Source: Pseudomonadota bacterium (GTDB lineage Bacteria > Pseudomonadota > Gammaproteobacteria > Xanthomonadales > Xanthomonadaceae). Taken from it: a stretch of DNA of 54,485 nt. A program made the translations under genes and the position numbers. Where the stretch lies: assembly GCA_023388355.1 (NCBI GenBank), contig JAEWGI010000012.1:1-54485 (forward strand), read 5' to 3'. The notes below the pieces were generated by a model. The model made no database searches. It had not been told where the DNA came from and was given only the letters and a program-made list of their open reading frames with translations. Within the stretch, counting starts at the first letter, position 1. Every line of letters starts with the position of its first letter. This document shows, in pieces, positions 1 to 8,062 of the stretch.

Positions 1-319
1 GAATGCAAGTCGCAAGCCGCATACAGTGGCATGGTCGTCTCCTCGTCGCATGGCGTCCGTTCGGTGTGTGGAAACGCGAACGTACCGCCATCGCCGGGGA
101 GGCGGCGATATGAGTCTTCAGGTTCATCTCCTGCATCGGTGCCCGACCGCTGACTGCTCGCAGTTGGCATGGGGCTATCCGGGGCTCGGTGTTCCGCTAT
201 CAGATTTCCCGAAATTCTGCGCCACCCCAAAGTGCATTTCTTGAGAAGGGCCAGCCCATGCAGGGCCACGGTGACGGCTTGTTCTTCCGGCTCTGTTCCA
301 TCAGCCTGCCCAGCCACTA
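1..319. other. Left edge, no recognised gene
   Basis: No recognisable gene is visible on either strand before the EamA transporter. The only candidate is a 44-codon frame at 110-244 on the plus strand (MSLQVHLLHRC...), which has a good Shine-Dalgarno-like GGGGAGGCGG just upstream of its ATG. It resembles no family that I know and has four cysteines in a short length, so I do not call it as a gene. The stretch may also be the decayed end of something lying outside the window. Confidence 0.3.
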
Positions 320-364
320 TTGTTCTTTGGGGGCCGGAACGAGGTGACGGGGGAATCCACAGGC

Positions 365-1198
365 ATGCGCGGCAAGGTCGCACTGCTCACCTGCGTGGCG
401 ATGCTGGCGTTCGCCGGCAATTCGCTGCTGGCGCGGATGGCGATGGGGACGACGTCGATCGATGCGGCGTCGTTCACGGCGATCCGGATCGCGTCTGGCG
501 CGCTGACGCTGCTGGCGATCCTGGGGTTCCGGCGGGAGCGACCCGGTCGGTTGCGGGACGGATGGCTGCCGGCGGCGATGCTGTTCACGTATGCGGCGGC
601 GTATTCGTTCGCCTATCGCCACATGGATACCGGCGCAGGCGCGCTGGTCCTGTTCGCCGCAGTACAGCTGCTGATGATCTCCTACGGCATCGCCCGGGGC
701 GAGCGCACGAGCTGGATCGGCCTGCTGGTGGCGTGCGCGGGACTGGTCGTGTTCCTGGCGCCCGGTGCCTCGGCGCCGCCGCTGGGCGCCGCGGCGCTGA
801 TGGCGCTGGCGGGATTCGCCTGGGGCGCATTCTCGCTTTCGGGGCGTCCGGGCGGGAACCCGCTGGCGGGCACGGCGTCGAGCTTCCTGCTGGCCGTTCC
901 CCTCACCTTGGTCCTGATGCTGTTCCACCACCGCAGCCTGCACCTGGACACGACCGGCGTGGTGTACGCCCTGGTGTCGGGCGTGCTGACCTCGGGCATC
1001 GGCTACGTCATCTGGTACTGGGTGCGCGTGCGCCTGTCCGCGATCAGCGCTAGCTCGGTGCAGCTGTCGGTCCCGGTGATCAGCGCAGTCATGGGCGTGC
1101 TGGCCCTGGGCGAGCAGATCAGCGCCAGGTCGGCCGTCTCCGCGCTGTTCGTGCTGGGAGGGATCGGTGCGGTCCTGCTGACGGCCAGGCGAAGGTAA
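365..1198 (+). CDS. EamA/DMT-family membrane transporter
   Basis: A 277-residue, very hydrophobic protein of the drug/metabolite transporter superfamily, probably an inner-membrane exporter of small metabolites. Two EamA repeats of about five helices each are visible: residues 1-125, with the typical early FAGNSLLARMA and a FTAIRIASG segment, and about 135-275, with SSVQLSVPVISAVMGVLALGE near the end of the second repeat. The frame stays open to a TTG at 320, but the ATG at 365 starts directly with the first helix and fits the usual family length of about 280-300. The substrate cannot be told from sequence. It appears to stand alone; the next gene is on the other strand. Confidence 0.85.
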   Translation: MRGKVALLTCVAMLAFAGNSLLARMAMGTTSIDAASFTAIRIASGALTLLAILGFRRERPGRLRDGWLPAAMLFTYAAAYSFAYRHMDTGAGALVLFAAVQLLMISYGIARGERTSWIGLLVACAGLVVFLAPGASAPPLGAAALMALAGFAWGAFSLSGRPGGNPLAGTASSFLLAVPLTLVLMLFHHRSLHLDTTGVVYALVSGVLTSGIGYVIWYWVRVRLSAISASSVQLSVPVISAVMGVLALGEQISARSAVSALFVLGGIGAVLLTARRR

Positions 1199-1344
1199 GG
1201 CGCTCCTCTTCGCGGCGCCGTTCCGGCCGGTCGATGGACGCAGGTTGACTCCCCTGCCGCCGGACGACCCGGAGCCCTCCGGACCGCTGGACGTACGGCG
1301 CGACGCGACGCACGGGATGGAACCGGCCGTTCAGTGCAGAGGAA

Positions 1345-1773
1345 TCAGGGCGCGACGCCCATGACGTCATACACCACCACGCGCTCCCACAGGTGTTCGC
1401 AGTCGGCGACGAACTGCTTGTGGATGGGATGGACCTGGTACGCGTTCTGTCCTTCCACGTCGTCGAAGAACAGGATCTCCGAGGCGCTGTAGCTGCCGTC
1501 GACGACGCCGCGCTGCTCGGTGTCCGCCGGCACGCCGATGTGGATACCGCGCACGGTGTCGATGCCCGCCAAGGTCTGCAGCCCGGCGAGCAGCTTGGCG
1601 AGATCCTCGCTGGAATCCGGATTCTTCAGCCAGAAGAACACGTGGTGCACGACCGGCGGGAACGATGCCTTGCTGGCAGGCATGGAAGCGGCCGCGCGGG
1701 AGCCGGTGGCGGTCACGCCGACAGCCAGGGCGGTGGCGGCGAGGATGACATCTCGGCGGCTTCGATCGGTCAT
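1345..1773 (-). CDS. Exported Dabb (stress-responsive alpha/beta barrel) protein
   Basis: A 142-residue protein with a Tat-like N-terminus ([19 protein letters not shown], twin Arg before a hydrophobic stretch and an Ala-rich cleavage region near residue 30). It is followed by a single Dabb domain: [12 protein letters not shown] opens the domain, and the [38 protein letters not shown] and [13 protein letters not shown] segments are typical. Dabb proteins form small dimeric ferredoxin-like barrels; their functions vary from polyketide cyclisation to unknown stress roles. An exported form implies a periplasmic location. The frame extends upstream to 1902, but the ATG at 1773 places the signal at the very start. 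No operon partner is evident. Confidence 0.8.
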   Translation of the reverse strand: MTDRSRRDVILAATALAVGVTATGSRAAASMPASKASFPPVVHHVFFWLKNPDSSEDLAKLLAGLQTLAGIDTVRGIHIGVPADTEQRGVVDGSYSASEILFFDDVEGQNAYQVHPIHKQFVADCEHLWERVVVYDVMGVAP

Positions 1774-2089
1774 GATCCGGGTCCTACGGTTGATGGCCAG
1801 CGGGCCCACGAGTATAGGGCGATATCGTCGATGCTCCGGAACAAAGGGGACGAGGGCAGTTGATCCGCCCTCCCCTCTACTTCCCTGGACCGCACGGAAC
1901 ATGGGGGCTGGGAAATGGTGTCAGAGACATTCATCCAGGCGGCTTACCATCGGCAGCAAGCCGGTCAGGCCAAGGCGGCCTGACTCAAGCCGAATGGCCT
2001 CCAGGAAGGCCGGGGCGATTCAGTGCCAGGGACAATTCCGCTTACCCAACTGTTGCGATCGCCGCAGGATCCGGCGCGCAACCGCCCGC

Positions 2090-2111
2090 CACCATGACGG
2101 CGGTCATGGTG
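2090..2111. promoter_or_regulatory. Perfect 9-bp-arm palindrome upstream of metallopeptidase gene
   Basis: CACCATGAC, four bases, then GTCATGGTG. It lies 69 bp before the start codon of the secreted metallopeptidase gene. Size and symmetry suit a dimeric repressor operator (for example TetR-type), but no regulator gene lies next to it. The role is inferred. Confidence 0.35.
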
Positions 2112-2179
2112 CCCTCCGGCCAATGCGGAGCGACAGGAGGCTCGCTAGACTTTACGTTCCTGCATCCCCGTCTGCCGTC

Positions 2180-3145
2180 ATGCGCCTTGCCATTCTGCTG
2201 CTGTGTTGCCTGCTGCCACTGTCCGCCAGCGCACAGGATCCGGAGTTCAGCACCGATCCCGACGCGGCCCGCCTGGTCACCGGCGATCTCGAACGCTTCT
2301 GGCAGGCCTGGGATGCGGCCGCGGAGATCGACAGCGCGGACGCGCGCGCCAGGATATTCCGGGAGCGCTATCTGGCGCCCGGCTCGCCGGGCCTGGCCAA
2401 GTTCACCGAACTGCGCATCGGCGATGCGGACAAGCTGGTCGCCGCGATCGACAGGCATCCGCGCTACTACGCGTCGCTGCGCACGCGCACGTCCACGCTG
2501 GATGCGCGCCTGCCGGCGATCCGCGATGCGCTGCGGCGGATGAAGGCACTGTACCCGGCCGCCGTCTTCCCCGACGTGTACTTCCTGGTGGGACGCATGA
2601 ACTCCGGCGGGACGCTCGACCGGTCAGGCCTGCTGATCGGAGTGGAGATGTTCGGACGCGGCGACGACGTGCCGATGGACGAACTGGGCGACTGGCATCG
2701 CCAGGTGATCGGCGAGTTCGACAACCTGCCGGCGATCGTGATCCACGAATGGGTGCACTACCAGCAGCGTTCCGACACCGCCGGCCAGCCGACCTTGCTG
2801 CAGGCCGCCATCGGCGAGGGCGTGGCCGACTTCATCGCCGAACTGGGCATGGGCCGGCACATCAACCACCAGGTGCACGATTGGGCGGAGCCACGAGCGG
2901 CACAGCTGTGGACGGAATTCCGCACCGCCATGCATGGCACCGACTATGCCGGCTGGCTGTACGACGGCGGCAATGCCGAGACCGGCCGCCCCGCCGACCT
3001 CGGCTACTGGATGGGCTACCGCATCGCGCGCGGCTACTACGAGCGCGCCGCGGACAAGGCGGCGGCCATCCACGACATGCTCCATATCGAGGATTTCGAG
3101 GGCTTCCTGGCGGCCAGCGGTGTCGAGCAGGCGCTCGGCGGTTGA
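2180..3145 (+). CDS. Secreted zinc metallopeptidase-like protein (DUF2268-type)
   Basis: A 321-residue protein with a clear Sec signal peptide (MRLAILLLCCLLPLSASAQ, cleavage near residue 19). The zinc motif HEWVH is at residues 189-193 (VIHEWVHYQQ), and a downstream glutamate-containing helix AIGEGVADFIAELG around residue 213 supplies the third ligand expected of a gluzincin. The layout resembles the DUF2268/GldB-like predicted Zn proteases, so a periplasmic or lipoprotein-like peptidase role is inferred; the substrate is unknown. The start was moved from the long open frame to the ATG at 2180 because the signal peptide begins there. A palindrome lies just upstream. Confidence 0.7.
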   Translation: MRLAILLLCCLLPLSASAQDPEFSTDPDAARLVTGDLERFWQAWDAAAEIDSADARARIFRERYLAPGSPGLAKFTELRIGDADKLVAAIDRHPRYYASLRTRTSTLDARLPAIRDALRRMKALYPAAVFPDVYFLVGRMNSGGTLDRSGLLIGVEMFGRGDDVPMDELGDWHRQVIGEFDNLPAIVIHEWVHYQQRSDTAGQPTLLQAAIGEGVADFIAELGMGRHINHQVHDWAEPRAAQLWTEFRTAMHGTDYAGWLYDGGNAETGRPADLGYWMGYRIARGYYERAADKAAAIHDMLHIEDFEGFLAASGVEQALGG

Positions 3146-3218
3146 ATCGGGGCAGCGGGAGGCCTTCGGCACAGAAGAGATGCCAGGGATGGTTTCCACG
3201 CTATTGGACGAGCACACC

Positions 3219-3500
3219 ATGAACGCATCGCCACCTCTCCGATCCGTGGTCCGCCTGGCCGCCTACACCTTCGCGACCCTGGTGGCAGGGCTTGCCCTGA
3301 CCATTGCAGCCGTCGCCTGGTGGACGACCGCCGGGCCAGGCTCGCCTTGCTGGGAACTGCGGCACGCTCCTGATGCGGTGTGCGGGTCGGTCCTCTGGTA
3401 CTTCGGTCCGTCCCCGGCCATGGCCGCACTCGTTCTGGCTGTACTCTTCGCCACCTGCATGCTGGTGGCCTGGATATGGCGGCGACGCCGGGACCGGTGA
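3219..3500 (+). CDS. Small two-helix membrane protein
   Basis: A 93-residue hypothetical protein. Residues 15-38 (AYTFATLVAGLALTIAAVAWW) and 66-88 (AMAALVLAVLFATCMLVAWIW) are membrane segments. Between them is a short loop with two cysteines (SPCWELRHAPDAVC) that could form a periplasmic disulfide. The C-terminus is RRRRDR, which suggests both ends are cytoplasmic. It begins 73 bp after the metallopeptidase gene on the same strand and could be co-transcribed. I do not recognise the family. Confidence 0.5.
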   Translation: MNASPPLRSVVRLAAYTFATLVAGLALTIAAVAWWTTAGPGSPCWELRHAPDAVCGSVLWYFGPSPAMAALVLAVLFATCMLVAWIWRRRRDR

Positions 3501-3747
3501 GCGCGGACTGCGACTTTGAACTGCCCATCGGTAATGGCGAGGGGCAGATAGGGGGGCCAGGTGCAATGCCCAGCAACTCGTGTGGATTCCTCGCAGCAGC
3601 ACGCTGATTGATCGCAGGAAGGAGGCAGGTTCATTTTCTCGAAGGATTGAACCTGACCCAGCTTTCCGGGAAGAGCGGATCGCATTGGGACGCTGGCTGT
3701 TCTCCGCTTCCTTGCCTTCGATGACACCTCTTGCAACGGGCTGACCA

Positions 3748-4302
3748 ATGTCGCGCGGCCATCGCCAGATCAGCGCTACAGGCTTTTACGTAGCGATCGC
3801 ACTGATCGCCTATGCGTTGATAGGTGCGGCCACCAACGACCTGTACCTTCCAGGTCGGCATGGTCGCGGCGTGCATCTGCGCTACGAGACCATACCGCCG
3901 GCCTTGCTCGCCATCACCCTGTACGCCCTCACCTTTCCGCTGTCCCATTTCCGCGAGTCGATCTGGCTTGCTCGCACCACGCGCGCGCTCAAAGTCGGGG
4001 CAGCGGCATCCGTGCTCCTGTGCGCCTACTTCATCATTGCGCCTACCGGCAAACGCCTCGCATCAGTCGAGGAGTGCCAGGCTACCTTCCTGAAGCTTGA
4101 GAAGTTCACGGGCGAGATGACGGAGGACAACGGCATCCGGGCATTGCTGCGCGAGCGCGGTTCGGAATGCACCACGACACCCATATTGAAGGCGTATTAC
4201 GCTTGCGTGGATCGCGCAGAGCTGCCTGCGGACGTCAACGCCTGCCACCGCGAAGCGGAGGCGCTCTACGAGCGCGGGAATTCCAGCCGGCGGGGCCGTT
4301 GA
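3748..4302 (+). CDS. Hypothetical membrane protein with Cys-rich soluble tail
   Basis: A 184-residue protein that I cannot assign. Three hydrophobic segments are visible (about residues 12-30, 50-65 and 83-101). They are followed by a soluble C-terminal part with four cysteines in pairs (EECQATF, SECTTT, YACVDRA, NACHREA), reminiscent of a disulfide-bonded helical hairpin. The C-terminal half looks periplasmic if the N-terminus is inside. Codon use looks ordinary. It lies about 250 bp after the previous small membrane protein and converges on the SRPBCC gene. Confidence 0.5.
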   Translation: MSRGHRQISATGFYVAIALIAYALIGAATNDLYLPGRHGRGVHLRYETIPPALLAITLYALTFPLSHFRESIWLARTTRALKVGAAASVLLCAYFIIAPTGKRLASVEECQATFLKLEKFTGEMTEDNGIRALLRERGSECTTTPILKAYYACVDRAELPADVNACHREAEALYERGNSSRRGR

Positions 4303-4321
4303 CCCCAGTCATCTCCGTCCG

Positions 4322-4819
4322 TCAGGGTGCAGCCCCGAGCACCCCATCAAGGCGGGTGTAGCTGTGTTCCATGCCGTCGGTCATGCCGGTGGAAAGCGCC
4401 TCGTCACGCGCGTCCTTCGACGCGAACATCAGGCTGCAGACGAGCGTCGTCACGCCGTTCTGCTCGCTGAGTTCCAGCGACACGATGCACGGATCGCCGG
4501 TTGGCATGGCGTAGTCCATGTCGCCCGGATCGAAGTACTGGTCGTGGACAAGCCTCGACGGGCAGTCGACTTCGGTGAAGGTGCCGAAGAAGCCGAACGC
4601 CTTCCCGTCCTCAAGGTGTTTCCACTGCCACCTGTACTTGCCGCCGACGCGCAGGTCCATGTCGCACACGGGCATGTCCCAGCCTTCATAGCCCTGCCAC
4701 CTGCGCACGAGATCGGGCCTGGTGTGCGCCTCCCACACGAGCTGGCGCGGTGCGTTGAAGGTTCGCGTGACGCGGACTTCGCGATCGCTGGGCAATGTGA
4801 CTTCTGCGGGCCTTGGCAT
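4322..4819 (-). CDS. SRPBCC/AHSA1-like lipid-binding-fold protein
   Basis: A 165-residue protein of the activator-of-Hsp90 homology-1 type (START/Bet v 1 fold). Characteristic pieces are VTRTFNAPRQLVWEAHTRPDLVRRWQG at the N-terminus, VGGKYRWQW in the first sheet, GTFTEVDCPSRLVHDQYFD in the middle and the C-terminal helix TGMTDGMEHSYTRLDGVL. These proteins bind hydrophobic small ligands in a cavity; the ligand is unknown. It lies 69 bp downstream of an ArsR-family gene on the same strand. This ArsR-SRPBCC pairing is very common in bacteria and usually means the regulator controls the pair. Confidence 0.88.
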   Translation of the reverse strand: MPRPAEVTLPSDREVRVTRTFNAPRQLVWEAHTRPDLVRRWQGYEGWDMPVCDMDLRVGGKYRWQWKHLEDGKAFGFFGTFTEVDCPSRLVHDQYFDPGDMDYAMPTGDPCIVSLELSEQNGVTTLVCSLMFASKDARDEALSTGMTDGMEHSYTRLDGVLGAAP

Positions 4820-4888
4820 GGTCTTCTCCTCGGTGCTTCGTCGTGGTTGCGCGCAGGGGCGGGGCCGGCTGCACGCCGGGGGTCCGGG

Positions 4889-5245
4889 CTATCTTTTCGT
4901 TCGTTTGCGCCCGGGCGGGGTAGCCTGGAGTTCGTCGAGCAGCGCGTCGAGGCGCCGGTAGTTCTGTTCGAAGGCCTCGCGGCAGCGCTCGATCCAGTCC
5001 ATGGCCTCTTCCAGTCGCCCCGGCTCCAGTTTGCGTGGACGGCGCTGCGCGTCGACGCCCATGGAGATGAGGCCGGCGCGCTCGAGCACTTTCAGATGCT
5101 TGGAGATGGCGGGCTGGCTCAGGTCGAACGGTGCGGCGAGTTCGGTCACGGAGGCTTCGCCCGTCGCCAGCCGCGCCAGGATGGCGCGGCGGGTGGGGTC
5201 GGACAGGGCCGCGAAGGTGAGGTCGAGATGTTTCGGGGCGTCCAT
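4889..5245 (-). CDS. ArsR-family winged-helix regulator
   Basis: A 118-residue winged-helix repressor. Residues 7-90 carry the ArsR fold: LTFAALSDPTRRAILARLATGEASVTELA, then the recognition helix LSQPAISKHLKVLERAGLI and the wing. There is no cysteine metal-binding motif, so it is probably not a metal sensor; it belongs to the subgroup that travels with SRPBCC genes. The C-terminal helix (EEAMDWIERCREAFEQNYRRLD) is the usual dimerisation and partner region. It is the first gene of a two-gene operon, and direct repeats abut its start codon, suggesting autoregulation. Confidence 0.9.
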   Translation of the reverse strand: MDAPKHLDLTFAALSDPTRRAILARLATGEASVTELAAPFDLSQPAISKHLKVLERAGLISMGVDAQRRPRKLEPGRLEEAMDWIERCREAFEQNYRRLDALLDELQATPPGRKRTKR

Positions 5246-5251
5246 AGCTTT

Positions 5252-5270
5252 CTAGCTGTATAACTAGCTG
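5252..5270 (-). promoter_or_regulatory. CTAGCTG direct repeats at the arsR-type promoter
   Basis: CTAGCTG-TATAA-CTAGCTG: two identical 7-mers with a 12-bp period, 7 bp before the start codon of the ArsR-family gene. On the coding strand the spacer reads TTATA and overlaps a possible -10 (TATACA). This would leave almost no leader. An autoregulatory operator is inferred. Confidence 0.4.
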
Positions 5271-5359
5271 GCAATATATGGCGGCAAATCGACCCGGTCA
5301 AGCCTTGTGCCGACGGGCTGCCGGGCCGGGGCGGGAACAGTCGGACCGGAACAAAAGCC

Positions 5360-5557
5360 TCAGGCCGAAGCCTTGTCGAACACCTCTTCCACCAGCAGCC
5401 CGAAGGCGTCGGCGATGCGGAAGGCCAGCGGCAGCGAAGGATCGAAGCGGCCGTTCTCGATGGCGTTGATCGAGTTGCGCGAGACGCCGACACGCTCCGC
5501 CAGGTCGGCCTGGCTCCACTCCTTGCCGGCACGCAGCACGCGGATATTGTTCTTCAT
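5360..5557 (-). CDS. Small XRE-family (Cro/CI) transcriptional regulator
   Basis: A 65-residue protein consisting almost only of a helix-turn-helix of the Cro/CI type: NIRVLRAGKEWSQADLAERVGVSRNSINAIENGRFDPSLPLAFRIADAFG, ending in VEEVF. This is the short single-domain subgroup that usually sits behind a small membrane protein gene. The ATG at 5557 is preferred over an upstream one because it gives the usual MKNNIRVLR start. It lies 16 bp after the membrane protein gene in the same orientation, so the two almost certainly form one operon, read from the operator-rich region near 6150-6205. Confidence 0.9.
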   Translation of the reverse strand: MKNNIRVLRAGKEWSQADLAERVGVSRNSINAIENGRFDPSLPLAFRIADAFGLLVEEVFDKASA

Positions 5558-5573
5558 GCCATTCTCCGCCGCG

Positions 5574-6035
5574 TCACGACTGCCCACCGATGACCCGCCG
5601 CGCCCACCAGATGCCGGCCGCGAACATCACCAGCGTCTGCAGGACGACGACCAGCATGAGGCCCAGCGAGATCCCGAGCCTGACTGCCTTCTCCGGCGAG
5701 CCGCCGAAGGACTGGGCCAGCCCGACCAGCGCATCCATCGATGGCGGGAAGAGCATCACCAGCACCGCAATCGCCCATCCGATCGTCATGCCGTGGGTCT
5801 GGGCGAAGCGCTGGCCGGCGACCTCCACTTCGTCCAGGCGACGGTTCACGCGTTCGGCGAGGACGAAGGAATAGAGCAGCACGAATACCGACGCTGCGCC
5901 AACCACGCCGAACACAACGCCCTGGTCCTGCTGCCGCAGCCAGGGCAGCGAGGCGAAGACTGCGGCGGGGACGATGACGATCGGCGCGAACCACAGCAGG
6001 GTCCGACCTAACTTCCTTTGGGAGCGCATGGTCAT
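5574..6035 (-). CDS. Four-helix membrane protein paired with XRE regulator
   Basis: A 153-residue integral membrane protein. Hydrophobic segments are near residues 14-32, 40-59, 82-100 and 120-145; between the second and third is a charged cytoplasmic helix (AERVNRRLDEVEVAGQRFAQ). The family is unnamed to me. It recurs as the upstream partner of small XRE regulators of the type encoded next, an arrangement suggesting that the membrane protein modulates or is regulated by the repressor. The start at 6035 has AAGGA seven bases upstream; a second ATG lies two codons later. Confidence 0.75.
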   Translation of the reverse strand: MTMRSQRKLGRTLLWFAPIVIVPAAVFASLPWLRQQDQGVVFGVVGAASVFVLLYSFVLAERVNRRLDEVEVAGQRFAQTHGMTIGWAIAVLVMLFPPSMDALVGLAQSFGGSPEKAVRLGISLGLMLVVVLQTLVMFAAGIWWARRVIGGQS

Positions 6036-6154
6036 GGGAGGTTCCTTTCTTTGCGGGCGGGAAAGGGGAACCGCGATGGACTCCGGCTGGCCGCCACGAC
6101 GCAGGCGACGGCTGGAGGGATCCCAAGGCGGAGGGCGGCGGCGATGGAAGCTCT

Positions 6155-6205
6155 ACTTGTCCAAATGACAAGTAAGCTTTGCATACTCTGGGGTGAATGA
6201 CAAGT
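6155..6205. promoter_or_regulatory. Repeated GACAAGT operator array
   Basis: ACTTGTC-N5-GACAAGT forms a perfect inverted repeat at 6155-6173. The half-site recurs at 6199-6205 inside a longer direct repeat, AATGACAAGT-N3-CTTTGCA-N2-CTC, whose two copies start exactly 32 bp apart (6164 and 6196). The array lies between the membrane protein/XRE operon (start 6035) and the divergent Tat-signal gene (start 6330). It is probably the binding region of the XRE repressor; this is inference. Confidence 0.5.
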
Positions 6206-6329
6206 GTCCTTTGCACCCTCGCGAAGCGGGTCGGAGCGGGCTGATCGTCGGCGTCCGGGAACGTCCAACCGCCACTTGCTGCACACTCGACGGACATCCG
6301 GCCTCCCAGCGACGGGCTACCCACGGACC

Positions 6330-7001
6330 ATGCTCTCCAGACGCGGCTTCCTCCAGGCGCTTGGCGCTTCCGCCGCGGCGCTGTCGCTCGACCCGTTGGC
6401 CACCGTGAGCACGAGCGGCGACCTCTACCGCAACCGGCGCATTGGCATCGAAGTGACGAAGCCGCCCGGCTGGGAGTTCAGTTCGATCGCGGACTTCGCG
6501 GCGCTGCGCGAGCAGACGCTGCTGCTGGACGAGTTCAAGGACGAGGACTTTCCCGAGGAGCTGCACCCGCTCAAGGAGCCCGGGAATCTGCCGGTGTTCC
6601 TGTTCGAGGATCCGCGCTGGCGCTCGGGTCCCTTCGTGCCCGCCATCGCGCTGTACGACGAGCCACTGGACGGCACGCCGCCCGGGAACGAGCGCAGGGC
6701 GCACGCCCGCATGGTGTCCGGTTTCTCGTGTTCGTATGCCGACTGTCACGTGCTGGAGGCGCCGTCGCAGCTGTCGCTGCGTGGCGCCACGGGCACCCGG
6801 TGCCGCTGGACCTACCTGCATGAGATCGCATCCGGCGAGCGCGTCGCGCTGGATGTGCAGAGCCTGCTGGTGTTCCGCGCACCGCGGGTTCACACCTGGT
6901 ACTTGATCGACCGGCATCCCGACCGCCACGTGGCCGATGCGACGTGGAGCCGGGTGATCGACTCGATCGGCTACACGGGCGAGACCCGGACGCCACGGTG
7001 A
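6330..7001 (+). CDS. Tat-exported hypothetical protein
   Basis: A 223-residue protein with a good twin-arginine signal (MLSRRGFLQALGASAAALSLDP; SRRGFLQ matches the Tat consensus), so it should be exported folded to the periplasm. The mature part begins with a domain of the type IGIEVTKPPGWEFSSIADFAALREQTLL, which resembles the opening of small PsbP/DUF1795-like domains. I do not recognise the family with certainty. Two cysteines (SCSYADCHVL) are close together. The ATG at 6330 was chosen because the Tat motif begins there. It is divergent from the XRE operon and shares the operator region upstream. Confidence 0.65.
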   Translation: MLSRRGFLQALGASAAALSLDPLATVSTSGDLYRNRRIGIEVTKPPGWEFSSIADFAALREQTLLLDEFKDEDFPEELHPLKEPGNLPVFLFEDPRWRSGPFVPAIALYDEPLDGTPPGNERRAHARMVSGFSCSYADCHVLEAPSQLSLRGATGTRCRWTYLHEIASGERVALDVQSLLVFRAPRVHTWYLIDRHPDRHVADATWSRVIDSIGYTGETRTPR

Positions 7002-7234
7002 AAGCGCGTCATTCCGGGCACAGCCCGGGCGACCTGACTCCGGATACCGGCGTCAGGTGATATCGCATCAGCGTGACTCCACCTTGCGTTCGAATGGCCG
7101 CACGGGTTGCTCCGATTGTTTCAAAGAGACCGGGGGCCGCTTCGGAGGTCGTTTCCGATTGCCCTGCCCGCTCGATCAGGAGCCCAGGTGCAGTGCACAG
7201 TTCAGAAGGAAAGGCGCCACGGAAGGCGGATCCG

Positions 7235-7324
7235 CAGCAGCTGTCGCGGATGTTTTCCCGCTTCTGGCGCAGCGCCCATCGGCGCGACCAGGGCGCCGGC
7301 CTCGGCCTGGCCATCTGCCGTGCG
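7235..7324 (+). pseudogene. Remnant of a sensor histidine kinase ATPase domain
   Basis: In one frame this 90-bp stretch reads QQLSRMFSRFWRS followed by AHRRDQGAGLGLAICRA, the F-box/G2-box signature of HATPase_c domains (usual form: LFERFWRA...GAGLGLAI). Neither the upstream histidine box nor the N box is visible, and the frame continues into unrelated sequence. I read it as the last surviving piece of a deleted kinase gene inside the 394-bp gap at 7002-7395. The rest of that gap holds nothing recognisable. Confidence 0.55.
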
Positions 7325-7395
7325 GCGCCGCGGTCACGCGCTGTGGACAAGGGCATGCACCACACTCGGGGCCCCCCACCTACGGAGCCCCGTCG

Positions 7396-7851
7396 ATGAA
7401 GACTTCCCGCATTCCCCTCACCATTGCCCTGTCGTCTGCGCTTGCGCTCACCGTCGGCTGCGCGGCCGATCGCGACACCCAAGCTGCAGCCGACGCCAAC
7501 GCCGACATGACCCCGGCCACGACGCCAGCCGACCCGGTAACCGCCGATACGATCGGAGCCGACCCGGCCACGGACACCACCGCGGGTACGGGCCTGGGCG
7601 ACGGGCAGAATTCGGATCAGCCGATCGACGACACCTGGATCACCACCAAGGTGAAGTCGTCCCTGCTGGCCGAGCCGGACGTATCCGGCCTGGAGATCAA
7701 CGTCGATACGCTCAACGGCGTGGTCACGCTGCGCGGCCAGGTCGAGACCCAGGCGCAGCTCGATGCCGCAACGCGGATCGCACGCGATATCGAGGGCGTT
7801 GCCAACGTGGACACCAGCGGCCTGACCGTCGGTACCGCAGCCAACGAGTAA
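7396..7851 (+). CDS. BON-domain lipoprotein
   Basis: A 151-residue predicted lipoprotein: a signal peptide ending in the lipobox LTVGC (Cys near residue 21), then a Thr/Ala/Asp-rich low-complexity linker of about 50 residues, then one BON domain. The BON core is clear: DDTWITTKVKSSLLAEPDVSG, INVDTLNGVVTLRGQVETQAQLDAATRIA, then IEGVANVDTSGL. BON domains bind phospholipid surfaces and occur in OsmY- and DolP-type envelope-stress proteins. The protein is probably anchored in the outer membrane facing the periplasm. A GC hairpin follows the stop codon. Confidence 0.88.
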   Translation: MKTSRIPLTIALSSALALTVGCAADRDTQAAADANADMTPATTPADPVTADTIGADPATDTTAGTGLGDGQNSDQPIDDTWITTKVKSSLLAEPDVSGLEINVDTLNGVVTLRGQVETQAQLDAATRIARDIEGVANVDTSGLTVGTAANE

Positions 7852-7873
7852 CACCCCTCTCGGCGCACGGGAA

Positions 7874-7891
7874 GGCGGGCTTCGGCCCGCC
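7874..7891 (+). terminator. Hairpin after BON lipoprotein gene
   Basis: GGCGGGC-TTCG-GCCCGCC, a perfect 7-bp stem with a stable tetraloop, 22 bp after the stop codon and followed by ATTCTC. It lacks a real U-tract, so termination is likely but weak. Confidence 0.6.
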
Positions 7892-8062
7892 ATTCTCGCG
7901 TCTGGCCTTTTCGGGTTCTGCTCCCATTCGCGGGATGACTGTTCGTGACAGCGGATCGGATTGAGGCCTACGGGTCGGGGCGCTCTGCGCCCGGTCGGAC
8001 CCGGCACGGTTGCTGGCCCCGCCGCGCCTCCAGGGGAGCCCACTCACCCGGGCGCTGCTGCC

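Noticed and set aside
7029..7058. GTCAGGTGATATCGC...CGTGA as a degenerate ECF promoter copy before the BON gene
   Set aside because: Lacks TGTCAGT, has the wrong -10 base pattern and lies more than 300 bp from the start codon.
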